Assembly: GCF_002904335.1 (NCBI RefSeq)
Contig: NZ_PPHF01000013.1
Coordinates: 1 to 50,205, forward strand
Reading direction: 5' to 3'
Length of the DNA stretch: 50,205 nucleotides
DNA from: Amycolatopsis sp. CA-126428
GTDB lineage: Bacteria > Actinomycetota > Actinomycetes > Mycobacteriales > Pseudonocardiaceae
Shown here: positions 41,989 through 50,072 of the stretch, one piece after another
How positions within the stretch are numbered: the first letter of the stretch is position 1
Layout: each line of letters begins with the position of its first letter
The notes under the pieces: generated by a model
Told to the model about the DNA's origin: nothing
What the model saw: only the letters and a program-made list of their open reading frames with translations
Databases searched by the model: none
Translations under genes and position numbers: made by a program

Positions 41989-42891
41989 GTGACGCTGACG
42001 GACACCCGGGTCGACGACGCTTACCCGACCCGGATCACCGGTACGCCGGAGCACCTGCCCCGCGTGCACCCCACGGTGTGGGGTACCGAAGCCGACGGCC
42101 CGATCGACGCCGCCACGCTGGCGAACCACGAGACCAAGGGCTACACCGTGGTCGACGACCTGCTCTCCGTCGGGGAGGTGCAGACGTACTGGCAGGAGCT
42201 GGTGCGGCTGTCCTCCGACGCGGAGCTCGCCCGGGACGAGCGCGTGATCGCCGAGGCGAAGACCGGTGAGGTCCGGTCGATCTTCGACGTCCACGAGCTC
42301 TCGGGCCTGATCGCGGAGCTGGTGCGCGACCCGCGCGTGCTGGACCGGGCGCGGCAGCTGCTCGGCTCCGAGGTGTACGTCCACCAGAGCCGGGTCAACT
42401 ACATGCCCGGCTTCAAGGGCACCGGGTTCTACTGGCACTCGGACTTCGAAACCTGGCACGCGGAGGACGGCATGCCGTCGCCGCGGGCGGTCAGCTGCTC
42501 CATCGCGCTGACTGACAACCACCCGTTCAACGGCGGCCTGATGATCATGCCGGGTTCGCACCGGACGTTCGTCCAGTGCGCCGGTGAGACGCCGGACGAC
42601 AACTACAAGAGCTCGCTCAAGGACCAGCGGGTGGGCGTGCCGGGCGAGGACGACATCACGAAGATGGCGGCCGAGCACGGCATCGACCAGTTCACCGGCC
42701 AGGCGGGCTCGGCGCTGTGGTTCGACTCGAACATCATGCACGGCTCCGGGAACAACATCACCCCGTACCCGCGCTCGAACATCTTCCTGGTGTTCAACAG
42801 CGTGGAAAACGCCCTGCGGGAGCCGTTCGCGGCCGGCACGCCCCGGCCCGCGTTCATCGCCGGCCGTGATTCGACGCCGATCACGCGCTGA
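41989..42891 (+). CDS. ectD: Ectoine hydroxylase
   Basis: A 300-residue Fe(II)/2-oxoglutarate dioxygenase. Iron ligands His150, Asp152 (FYWHSDFETWH) and His251 (IMHGSGNN) are visible, and the EctD signature around 145-165 is intact. It makes 5-hydroxyectoine, so the cluster yields both protectants. Start is GTG 41989 behind AGGAGG. It is the last gene of the operon; a hairpin lies 225 bases after the stop. Confidence 0.96.
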   Translation: MTLTDTRVDDAYPTRITGTPEHLPRVHPTVWGTEADGPIDAATLANHETKGYTVVDDLLSVGEVQTYWQELVRLSSDAELARDERVIAEAKTGEVRSIFDVHELSGLIAELVRDPRVLDRARQLLGSEVYVHQSRVNYMPGFKGTGFYWHSDFETWHAEDGMPSPRAVSCSIALTDNHPFNGGLMIMPGSHRTFVQCAGETPDDNYKSSLKDQRVGVPGEDDITKMAAEHGIDQFTGQAGSALWFDSNIMHGSGNNITPYPRSNIFLVFNSVENALREPFAAGTPRPAFIAGRDSTPITR

Positions 42892-43335
42892 GTCGTCCCG
42901 GGGGCCTCGGAACGCGAGAAGATCCTGACCCGCCGGTGACCGGCCCGGTGCGCCCTGTTACCGTGTCGCCACCGCGCGGGTGTGTGGCCCGTGCAACACG
43001 TCTTCGCGGACGACCGGCGGCGGGTACTTCGCTCGGGGTGAGCTCACCCGCCCGGTTGCCCTCGGTGGCGGACGGGCGGACGGCCCCAGGCGGCCCGGCC
43101 GGGAGTTTTGACGGCGACCCCGCACCACCGGATCGGGACCGGTGGTGCGGGGTCCTGTCATGTCGGCGTCAATCGCAGGGGCGCGGTACCCCCGCTGCGG
43201 ATTCCGCCGTGTCCGGGATATGTCCTGGTCCCGGCCCGGTGGGGCGGTATTCGCCGGCGGGCCATCACGGTAGGTTGATTTTTCCGGCGGGGGCGACGCC
43301 GGGGACACCGTGGACCCGGGGAGGTGGGCGCGAGC
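42892..43335. other. Gene-free gap between ectD and the SARP gene
   Basis: I see no gene in this 444-bp region: open frames cross it, but none has a ribosome site or a recognisable product. It holds a strong 16-bp hairpin (43116-43154) and a region before 43320 that must carry the regulator's promoter. GGGGAGGTGGG at about 43317-43327 is the ribosome site of the next gene. Confidence 0.6.
43116..43154. terminator. 16-bp perfect hairpin downstream of ectD
   Basis: GACCCCGCACCACCGG at 43116-43131 pairs perfectly with 43139-43154 across a 7-base loop. It lies 225 bases after the ectD stop. No T-tract follows, so this would be an atypical GC-rich terminator. It could also separate the two transcription units. 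Confidence 0.6.
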
Positions 43336-46083
43336 ATGGCCCAGACCCGGCTCCAGCTGCTCGGCCCCGTTCAGCTCTTCCACGGCGACGAACCCGTCCC
43401 GATCGGCGGCCCCGGGGTCCGCGGCCTGCTCGCGCTGCTGGCGTTGCGGCCCGGCAAGGTCGTCGGCCTCGACGAGATCATCGACGCCCTGTGGGGCCAC
43501 GACCCGCCGGCGACCGCCCGGACCATCGTCCACGGCAACGTCTCCCACCTGCGGCGCATCCTGCGCGACCTCGACGGCCCGCGCATCCTCACCACCCCGC
43601 CGGGCTACCGGCTGGACGTCGAGCCCGACCTGATCGACGTCCACCGGGCGCGCACGCTGCTGGACCGCGCGTCACTGGCCACTCCGGAGGCCGCCGCCGC
43701 GCTGCTGGCCGAGGCGCTCGCGCTCTGGCAGGGCCCCGCGCTGGGCGGGGTGCCCGACTCCCTGCGCGCCCCCGAACTCGAGGACCTCCGCCTCGCCGTG
43801 CACGGCGCCCGCGTCGACGCCGACCTCGAACTCGGCCGGCACGCGGAACTGATCGTCGAGCTCAGCCCGATCGTCCGGGCCGATCCCCTGGCCGAGCGGA
43901 CCGCGGGACAGCTGATGCGGGCGCTGTACCACGCGGGCCGCCGCGGGGACGCGCTCGAGCTGTACCGGACGGTCTCCCGCGCGACCCTGCGCACCCTCGG
44001 CGTCGAGCCCGGCGCGGAGCTGCGCTGGCTGCACGAGCGCGTCCTCAACGACGACCTCCCGGCGCGGGACGTCGTCGCCCCGGCCGCCGGCGCGGAGCCG
44101 GCGAAAGCGATTTCGCAGCTGCCCGCGGCGGTGCCGAACCTGGCCGGGCGCGCCGAGGAACTGGCCTGGCTCGACGCCCTGGTCACCCGGGCCGAAGCCG
44201 GGCAGACGACGATCGCCGTGGTCAGCGGGACCGCCGGGGTCGGCAAGAGCTCGCTCGTCGTGTGGTGGGCGCACCGGGTCGCGCCGCGGTTCCCGGACGG
44301 CGTCCTGTTCGCGTCGCTGCGCGGCTTCGACCCGCACCACCCGCCGCTCGAGCCGGCCGAGCTGCTCACGCAGTTCCTCCTCGGCCTCGGCGTCGACACC
44401 GCGAAGATCCCGGAGCTGCTGCACGAACGCGTCGCGCTCTACCGCTCGCTGATCGCCGGGCGGCGGATGCTGGTGCTGCTCGACGACGCCCGCACCGCCG
44501 AGCAGGTGCGCCCGCTGCTGCCGCCGAGCGCGCGGACGATGACGGTGGTGACCAGCCGCTCGCGCCTCGACGGGCTCGCCGTGTCGAACGCGGCCAAGCA
44601 GCGCGTGCTCGGCACGCTCGCGCCCGACGACGCCGTGGCGCTCATCGAGGAACTCGCCGGCCCGGCGAGCCTCAACCACGCCCTCGCGCGGCTCTGCGGC
44701 TACCTCCCGCTGGCGTTGCGGATCGCCGGCGCGCGGCTCTCGGCGAGCGCGCAGCGGACCGCGGAGGAGCTCGTCGACGAGCTCGGCAACGAACGCACCC
44801 GGCTCGCGGGGCTGCAGGTCGACGGCGCCGACGACAGCGTCCGCGCGGCGTTCGACGTCTCCTTCCGCGGCCTGCCCGGCGAAGTCGCGCAGACGTTCCT
44901 GCAGCTGGGCGCGGTGCCCGGGGTGATGGTCGGGCCGCACGTGATGGCCGCGGTCGCGCAGATCACCGTGGCCGAGGCCCGGCGGCGGTTGCGCACGCTG
45001 GCCGCGCACAACCTCATCGCCGAGACCGAGCGGGACGTCTTCGTGCCGCACGACCTCGTCTGGCTGTACCTGCGGGAGCTCGCGGAGCAGGAACTCGGCG
45101 ACAAGGAACGCGACGAAGCGCTCGGCTGGACGGTCCGCTACTACCAGGCGGCAGCCGACCGGGCGCGGCGCCGGCTGGGCCGGGTCGCCGACCCGCTCGA
45201 CTTCTCCGACGTCCTCGCCGACGACGTGCTGCCGCCACTTCCCGGCTTCGCCGAGGCGCACGACTGGTTCGCGGCCGAGTGGCCGAACCTGCTGGCCGTC
45301 CTCGACGCCGCGTACACCGCGGGCCGGCACGACGACGTGTGGCGGCTGGCTCGGCTGGCCCACACCTACCGCGTCGCTTGCCCGCTGCTGGACGAGTGGA
45401 TGCGGATGGCCGACCTCGGCGTCGCCGCCGCCGAAGCCGCGGGCGACGTCGAGGGCCAGTGCTGGCTGTGGCTCGCGCGGTGCGAGATCGCGCTGACGTT
45501 CGAGCTGCCGGGGTCCGGGCTCACCGACGCCGAACGGGCGGCGGAGCTGTCCGCCGCGTCGGCCGACCAGCGGCTGCGGACCTCGGTGGACCTGCACCTC
45601 GGGCGGGCGCTGAGCCGGCTCGGCGAGCACGAGCGGGCCATCGAACGGCTGGCCGAGGCCATCGCGAACGCGCCCGACGTCACCCTGCGCGGGCAGGCCC
45701 TCAGCAGCTGCGCGCAGGCGGAGAAGCGGGCGGGCCGGCTGGCCGACGCGATCGCCCACCAGCGCGCCGGCCTGCGGATCGACCGCGAACTGGGCGACGA
45801 CGTCCAGGTCGTCGTCTCCCTGGACAAGCTGGCCGAGCTCAGCCTGCGGATCCGGGACCTCGAGGCCGCCGAGCGGTACGTCTGGGAAGCGATCGACCTG
45901 GCGATCAGCCGCGAGTTCGTCGCGCGGGAAGGGACGCTGCGGCTGACGCTGGGCCGGGTGCTGCGGGCCCGGGGCGACATCGACGGCGCGCGCGAACAAC
46001 TGGCGTTGTCGGTGCGCATTTACGAGCGCGTGCACCCGAAGCTCGTCGGCGAGGTGCGCACCGAACTCGCCGATCTCCAGTGA
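43336..46083 (+). CDS. AfsR/SARP-type regulator with NB-ARC and TPR domains
   Basis: A 915-residue regulator. The OmpR-like winged helix (about 1-95) has LLALLALRPGKVVGLDEIID, followed by a BTAD domain (about 96-245). A nucleotide-binding NB-ARC ATPase has P-loop GTAGVGKSS near residue 290. The end holds TPR-like helical repeats. AfsR-type proteins switch on secondary metabolism or development. No biosynthetic cluster adjoins it. I prefer ATG 43336, about 9 bases from GGGGAGGTGG; GTG 43324 is in frame. Confidence 0.9.
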   Translation: MAQTRLQLLGPVQLFHGDEPVPIGGPGVRGLLALLALRPGKVVGLDEIIDALWGHDPPATARTIVHGNVSHLRRILRDLDGPRILTTPPGYRLDVEPDLIDVHRARTLLDRASLATPEAAAALLAEALALWQGPALGGVPDSLRAPELEDLRLAVHGARVDADLELGRHAELIVELSPIVRADPLAERTAGQLMRALYHAGRRGDALELYRTVSRATLRTLGVEPGAELRWLHERVLNDDLPARDVVAPAAGAEPAKAISQLPAAVPNLAGRAEELAWLDALVTRAEAGQTTIAVVSGTAGVGKSSLVVWWAHRVAPRFPDGVLFASLRGFDPHHPPLEPAELLTQFLLGLGVDTAKIPELLHERVALYRSLIAGRRMLVLLDDARTAEQVRPLLPPSARTMTVVTSRSRLDGLAVSNAAKQRVLGTLAPDDAVALIEELAGPASLNHALARLCGYLPLALRIAGARLSASAQRTAEELVDELGNERTRLAGLQVDGADDSVRAAFDVSFRGLPGEVAQTFLQLGAVPGVMVGPHVMAAVAQITVAEARRRLRTLAAHNLIAETERDVFVPHDLVWLYLRELAEQELGDKERDEALGWTVRYYQAAADRARRRLGRVADPLDFSDVLADDVLPPLPGFAEAHDWFAAEWPNLLAVLDAAYTAGRHDDVWRLARLAHTYRVACPLLDEWMRMADLGVAAAEAAGDVEGQCWLWLARCEIALTFELPGSGLTDAERAAELSAASADQRLRTSVDLHLGRALSRLGEHERAIERLAEAIANAPDVTLRGQALSSCAQAEKRAGRLADAIAHQRAGLRIDRELGDDVQVVVSLDKLAELSLRIRDLEAAERYVWEAIDLAISREFVAREGTLRLTLGRVLRARGDIDGAREQLALSVRIYERVHPKLVGEVRTELADLQ

Positions 46084-46155
46084 CGGCTTTCCCGAACTGC
46101 GGCCGTTCGGAATTTCATTGCGAATGGGTCACGGCCGGTGCCTGTGCGCTGAATC

Positions 46156-46174
46156 CTTAGTGGATTCTTAGTGG
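46156..46174. repeat. Two CTTAGTGG direct repeats, 11-base period
   Basis: CTTAGTGG at 46156-46163 recurs at 46167-46174, an 11-base period. SARP proteins bind direct repeats with 11-base spacing, but these lie downstream of the SARP gene with no gene to drive, so the link is weak. Confidence 0.3.
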
Positions 46175-46250
46175 GCGCGGGCGGTGTCCGCGTAGGTTCG
46201 GCGGTGCCGGCAGAGCCCTAGGGGAGGGGCAGGCTGAGACGCCGGTGCCA

Positions 46251-46340
46251 GGCCCCGCGCGGGAAACCGCCGCGGGGCCCGGAGCCGCCAGGAGCGGCTC
46301 GTGGCGGCCCGGCCGGCCGACGTGGGGGTAGGCCGGCCGG
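46251..46340. terminator. Three consecutive hairpins between convergent genes
   Basis: Stems are 9 bp (46251-46259 with 46271-46279), 7 bp (46282-46288 with 46294-46300) and 10 bp (46309-46318 with 46331-46340). All three arms pairs are perfect. They lie between the end of the SARP gene and the end of the MmpS-like gene, so they likely stop both transcripts. Confidence 0.6.
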
Positions 46341-46367
46341 TCGCCAGGCGGCGTTCCCGCGCTTGGC

Positions 46368-47033
46368 TCAGCCGACGTTCGCCGTGCAGAGCGCGATCGT
46401 CGTCCCGCTGTTTTCCGCGACCTTCTTGCCGTCGACGAGAATGGCGCACTTGATTTCGTTGCTGACCGTCGCATTGCGGGTGTCCGCGGTGAGCGTCAAC
46501 AGGTAGGAGCCATTGTTGTAGGACGCCTGTCCCTGCCAGGCGTCGGTGCTGGCGGGCGCGTTTTCGGTGCGCTGGTCGTTGAGGCTGCCGTAGCGCACGG
46601 TCGCGCCGCCGGCGGAGGTGACCTGGAAGGTCACGGCGTGCTTGTCGGTGGCCACCGCGGGGAGGTGGAGCCCGGACTCGCCGCCCCCGAAGAAGGTCGA
46701 GTACAGCAGCATCCCGGCCGTGGTGAGCAGCGCGGCGGCGGTGACGGTGGTGGCGGTGATCGCCACCCCGCGGTCGCCCACGGTGCCCTTCTTGGCCTGG
46801 ACCAGCCCGGTGATCGCCAGGATCAGCCCGATCCCGCCCAGCGGCCACGCGACGAACTCGACATCCGGGACGAAGGTGACGACGAGGGCCGCCACACCGA
46901 GCAGCAGGCCGGCGATCGCCAGGATGTTCCGGGCGGGCTTCGCATTGGCTTGACGACGCTCCGTGGCCGTCACCGGCGGCGCGGGCCGGCCGTGGCGCGC
47001 GGTGGCCGGCGGGTACTGCGGGTCGGTCATCAT
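46368..47033 (-). CDS. DUF4190/MmpS-like membrane protein
   Basis: A 221-residue protein with a Pro-rich cytoplasmic N-terminus (1-30) and three hydrophobic segments (about 36-55, 62-82 and 92-113) in a DUF4190-like block. A secreted C-terminal domain begins VTFQVTSAGGATVRYG and ends with paired cysteines (IKCAIL and IALCTANVG), resembling the MmpS fold of actinobacterial export partners. Function unknown. ATG 47033 has AAGGGG upstream. It is convergent with the SARP gene. Confidence 0.75.
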   Translation of the reverse strand: MMTDPQYPPATARHGRPAPPVTATERRQANAKPARNILAIAGLLLGVAALVVTFVPDVEFVAWPLGGIGLILAITGLVQAKKGTVGDRGVAITATTVTAAALLTTAGMLLYSTFFGGGESGLHLPAVATDKHAVTFQVTSAGGATVRYGSLNDQRTENAPASTDAWQGQASYNNGSYLLTLTADTRNATVSNEIKCAILVDGKKVAENSGTTIALCTANVG

Positions 47034-47339
47034 GCGAACCCCTTCGGGTGGGAGTGCGACGACGTTAACCCATAAGTGTGGCCCAGAACGAAATTGTTAC
47101 ATTCTGGAAAAAGTCATTGTCCCACCATTTGGGGTCAGGTATCGATATTTCCTGACATCGCGGGCATGGTGTGGCCCGATGATCAATGGGAAGAATATCG
47201 GAGTTCCCACTGTTCGACGCGGCCTTTTGCGACCTCGCAGCGGGTATCGTAAATATCCTACGGTCATCCGGGCACCGCCGTGAGGCCTACGACGACCGTC
47301 GGTACCGGCGTTCAAGACGAAAGTCGTATACCGGACTTC
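47034..47339. other. AT-richer gap with small inverted repeats
   Basis: This 306-bp gap is visibly richer in A and T than the rest of the window. It contains CCAGAA...TTCTGG (around 47089-47108) and GTCAGG...CCTGAC (around 47134-47157) around TATCGATA. I find no supported gene in it. It is likely the promoter region of the divergent MmpS-like gene, or a remnant of inserted DNA. Confidence 0.55.
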
Positions 47340-48224
47340 TCAGTCGAAAAGGCTTACTTCCGGGGTGATTTCGAGCAGTTCGAAGACGGGCCGGCCACGT
47401 CGTCCGTCGATCGTCGTCGTGCGCACGACGCGTAACCGGGCTGTCACCGGACGGTCGAGGTTCTCCTTGATCTGGTCGAGCAGGTCCGGCGCCACCGCGC
47501 CCTGGATCGTGCCGCCCGACTCGCGGTCGAGGTAGAAGATGCGCCGGCGAGTGCGGACGCCGTCGAGCCGCCCGCGGACCGTCTCGTAGCCGACCTCCTC
47601 GCGGGACTCGCGGAGGCTGCCCTGCAGGATCCGCGCCTGCTCGGTGGTCATGCTGCGGGTGACCTGCTCGCCGGCGGTCGGGGTCAGCGCCATCCCGATG
47701 CCGGCGTTCTTCGCGACGGCGTTGACGATGTCGCTCACCGCGTTGCGGACGGTGTCGCGCTGGAGCAGCACGGCGTCGAGCGCGCCGTCGTCCGAGCCGT
47801 TCGCCGGCAGGAAGTCGCACAGCTCCTTGACCGCGCGCTCGGACAGCGTCTCGATGCCGTCGACGATCAGCGCGTCGTCGGAGACGTCGAGCTCCGGGAA
47901 GCCGAAGAAGATCGCGTTGCCCGCCTGGCCGCGCTGGATCAGCGGCGCCTTGTCCCGGTCGGTCTGCTGGACCTGGGTGACCTCGCCGGACGGGTTCCGG
48001 ATGATGTGCCCGATCTTCGCCGTCGCGTCCTGCAGGGCGCGGCTGATGTCGGAGAAGGTGTACGCGTCGATGGTCTGCTCGCCGATCACCGACACGTGCA
48101 GCAGCGGTGAGCGGGACGTCCGCTCGAACTTGGCGTTGGCCGCCATCGCCGAGGCGCGGGCCAGGTCGTCGAGCCACGTGCCGCCGGGGATTTCGTCGGC
48201 GATGCGCCGGAACTCGTTCCTCAC
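47340..48224 (-). CDS. Unknown protein, second gene of a two-gene cassette
   Basis: A 294-residue soluble protein I cannot assign. The N-terminus has RNEFRRIADEIPGGTWLDDL; the middle has QAGNAIFFGFPELDVSDDAL and AVAKNAGIGMALTPTAGEQV; the end RPVFELLEITPEVSLFD looks like a beta-strand domain. It has no signal peptide or membrane segment. GTG 48224 overlaps the stop of the upstream gene by 4 bases, so the two proteins are made together. The upstream gene looks like a DUF6932/nucleotidyltransferase-type protein, which gives the only hint of function. Confidence 0.7.
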   Translation of the reverse strand: MRNEFRRIADEIPGGTWLDDLARASAMAANAKFERTSRSPLLHVSVIGEQTIDAYTFSDISRALQDATAKIGHIIRNPSGEVTQVQQTDRDKAPLIQRGQAGNAIFFGFPELDVSDDALIVDGIETLSERAVKELCDFLPANGSDDGALDAVLLQRDTVRNAVSDIVNAVAKNAGIGMALTPTAGEQVTRSMTTEQARILQGSLRESREEVGYETVRGRLDGVRTRRRIFYLDRESGGTIQGAVAPDLLDQIKENLDRPVTARLRVVRTTTIDGRRGRPVFELLEITPEVSLFD

Positions 48225-48697
48225 CAGATCATCTCCGGGTAGCCCCTGCCGCCTCGGGCCCAGACCTCGGCCCACACGTCTTCGTCGCCGGGGCGGCACA
48301 GGAAGCCGTCCAGCATGCCGCCGACCGGCTGCACCTGGTCGAGGTACATCGCCGGCTGCCCGACGATCACGCCGCGCAGCGTGAGCAGGCCGTAGAGCGC
48401 GGACCGGCCGGCGTCGTCGAGCCGCTTGAGCGCGCCCCACTCGTCCGGGATGAGGACGACGTCGAGGCTTTGCGGCGGGTGGGCGGTGCGGGTGATCAGC
48501 TCGCCGCCGATCCAGGCGCGGCCGGACGGGATGATCCGCCGGGCGACGCCGAGGTAGCTGTTGAGCGCGCTGAAGAGGATCTCGCGGTCGTTCTGGTGCG
48601 GGGCGTCGAACACCAGGCGTTCGTAGACGTCGGCGAGGTCGCCCGCGTGCCGGCCCGGCGGCAGGACCTGCTGCGACGTCCAATGGGGGAGCGCCAC
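48221..48697 (-). CDS. DUF6932-like, nucleotidyltransferase-type protein
   Basis: A 158-residue protein. LPPGRHAGDLADVYERLVFD at the start and GRAWIGGELITR then PPQSLDVVLIPDEWGAL resemble the DUF6932 layout, in which a Gly-rich strand and an LDVV strand occupy the places of the nucleotidyltransferase G-S and D-x-D motifs. The second acidic residue of D-x-D is missing here, so it may be inactive or a binding form. It is translationally coupled to the unknown 294-residue protein. ATG 48697 is used. The family call is by eye. Confidence 0.55.
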   Translation of the reverse strand: MALPHWTSQQVLPPGRHAGDLADVYERLVFDAPHQNDREILFSALNSYLGVARRIIPSGRAWIGGELITRTAHPPQSLDVVLIPDEWGALKRLDDAGRSALYGLLTLRGVIVGQPAMYLDQVQPVGGMLDGFLCRPGDEDVWAEVWARGGRGYPEMIW

Positions 48698-48754
48698 TCC
48701 ACCCCCTCCTCAGCCTTCGCTCACAGTGCGTAGCCGAACTTACCAGGATGGGTG

Positions 48755-49168
48755 TCAGCCACCGCGCCCAGGCTGGTGCCACTGCCGGGTCGCGTCCGGC
48801 GGCTCTTCGGCCTGCGGCCAGGCGGGTTCTTCTTCGGTGGGCCAGTCCTCGGCCTGCACCCCGCGCTGCGGTGGCAGCGGCAGGTGTCCTTCGCGGTGGC
48901 CGACGGGAGCGGCTTCTTCGTCGTCGTGGACCTCGGTGCGCGGCTCGGGCGCATGCTGCGCCCACGCGGCGGGGATGAACTGCGTCTGCTCGGTCGAAAG
49001 AGGCGGCGGCGGCTCATACGGCGGCGCTTCGTCCTCGAACTCGGCTTCCCGCGCCGCGGGCTCGGGCCGGGGCCGCGGGGCGGCGCGCAGCACGAGCCAC
49101 GACGTCACCGCACCGAGGGCGAAGGCGACGATCAGCCACAGCCAGATCTGCCCGAACAGCCAGAACAT
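48755..49168 (-). CDS. Single-pass membrane protein with acidic Pro-rich tail
   Basis: A 137-residue protein with one membrane segment (about residues 2-27) at the N-terminus. The rest is a cytoplasmic tail rich in Glu, Pro and Trp, with no fold visible. ATG 49168 sits behind a GAGGGG ribosome site. It is 14 bases downstream of the OmpA-type gene on the same strand, like the small membrane proteins that follow arfA in mycobacteria, so it may be an ArfB/ArfC equivalent. Confidence 0.7.
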   Translation of the reverse strand: MFWLFGQIWLWLIVAFALGAVTSWLVLRAAPRPRPEPAAREAEFEDEAPPYEPPPPLSTEQTQFIPAAWAQHAPEPRTEVHDDEEAAPVGHREGHLPLPPQRGVQAEDWPTEEEPAWPQAEEPPDATRQWHQPGRGG

Positions 49169-49182
49169 CAGCTCATCACCCC

Positions 49183-49920
49183 TCAAACGACCGTGATCTC
49201 GACACGCCGGTCTTCTTCGCCGCCGGTGGCCGGCCGCGTGTCGCCCAGCCCCCGGTAGGTCACGCGGTTGATCGCCAGCCCGTTGGCGGTGAGGATCCGC
49301 GCGACGGCCCGGGCGCGGTCCCGCGAGAGCTTGAGAGCGGCGCTCTCGCCACCGGGCCCCCGGGCGACGTGCCCGGTGACCCGGTACCGGAAGCCGGCGG
49401 GCGCCTTGGCGAGAGCGATCGCGACGCTGCGCGCGGCCTGTTCGCCGTCCGGGGTGAGCTTGGCCGTGTCGGGCTCGAAGGCGATGGGCGCCTCGGTGAG
49501 CAGCCGGTCGATCTCGGCCTGCACGCCGGCCTTGTCGGTGGGAGGCGGAGCGGTGGTGCTGGTGGTCGGCGGCGGACTCGACGTGGTGGCGACGGTGGTC
49601 GGCGGCGGCGGGCTCGGGGTGGCGCTGCTGGGCACCACGGGGGTGACATCGCCGTTGACCTTGGCGGCGCGGACCCCGTCGACGTTTTGCACGATTTCGA
49701 GGGCTCTGAGCGCTTGGCCGGGCGGGAAGCCGCTGAGCGTGGCATCTCGCCCGTCGAAGCGGACATCCCCGGTGGGGAGCCCGGCTTCGAAGAGGGCGGT
49801 CTGGGCCCGCGCGGCCAGGTCCCGTTCCATGCTCCCGGACCGGGCCCAGGTGGCGACCCCCGCGAGCAGCGCTGTGACCAGCACCGCAACCGGGACCACG
49901 AGGATCCAGCGCCGACGCAT
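49183..49920 (-). CDS. BON-OmpA domain protein, ArfA-like
   Basis: A 245-residue envelope protein. An N-terminal membrane anchor (about 4-24) is followed by a BON domain (about 32-92), a Pro/Thr linker (93-128) and an OmpA-like peptidoglycan-binding domain (130-245) with YRVTGHVARGPG and LSRDRARAV. The order matches mycobacterial ArfA (OmpATb), which acts in acid adaptation at the cell envelope. ATG 49920 follows a TACAGT -10 at 49926-49931, so the transcript is probably leaderless. The similarity is by architecture. Confidence 0.82.
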   Translation of the reverse strand: MRRRWILVVPVAVLVTALLAGVATWARSGSMERDLAARAQTALFEAGLPTGDVRFDGRDATLSGFPPGQALRALEIVQNVDGVRAAKVNGDVTPVVPSSATPSPPPPTTVATTSSPPPTTSTTAPPPTDKAGVQAEIDRLLTEAPIAFEPDTAKLTPDGEQAARSVAIALAKAPAGFRYRVTGHVARGPGGESAALKLSRDRARAVARILTANGLAINRVTYRGLGDTRPATGGEEDRRVEITVV

Positions 49921-49925
49921 AAGGG

Positions 49926-49931
49926 GACTGT
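49926..49931 (-). promoter_or_regulatory. -10 element of the ArfA-like gene
   Basis: Read on the minus strand, TACAGT lies 5 bases before the ATG at 49920. That leaves no room for a ribosome site and points to a leaderless message. I see no clear -35. Confidence 0.4.
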
Positions 49932-49970
49932 AAGCCGGGTGCCGCGGGTTGGCGACCTGAATCCGGGTGG

Positions 49971-50011
49971 TGATCCACAAGTTGTCCCCAGGTAAGTCGA
50001 CATGTGGACAA
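49971..50011. promoter_or_regulatory. DnaA-box-like cluster
   Basis: TGATCCACA (49971), TTGTCCCCA (49982) and TGTGGACAA (50003; TTGTCCACA on the other strand, the actinobacterial DnaA box) lie within 41 bases. AGTTGTCC (49980) and GGACAACT (50006) make an 8-bp inverted repeat. No dnaA or dnaN lies in the window. Confidence 0.5.
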
Positions 50012-50072
50012 CTCGGGGGATCGTGATCGGCCGGACACTTTCCGTCGGAGTCGGTCGGTAGGCTGGAGACGG

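Noticed and set aside
42936..46160. A 1074-codon plus-strand frame over the SARP region
   Set aside because: Arginine/alanine-rich composition is typical of a shadow frame; the real SARP gene is in another frame with clear domains.
47097..47315. A 72-codon minus-strand frame in the same gap
   Set aside because: Basic low-complexity product with no ribosome site or homology that I can see.
47186..47368. A 60-codon plus-strand frame in the AT-richer gap
   Set aside because: No ribosome site, no recognisable domain, and it ends inside the neighbouring gene on the other strand.
49971..50011. The chromosomal replication origin
   Set aside because: Only three boxes and no dnaA, dnaN or rpmH nearby; too little for an oriC call.
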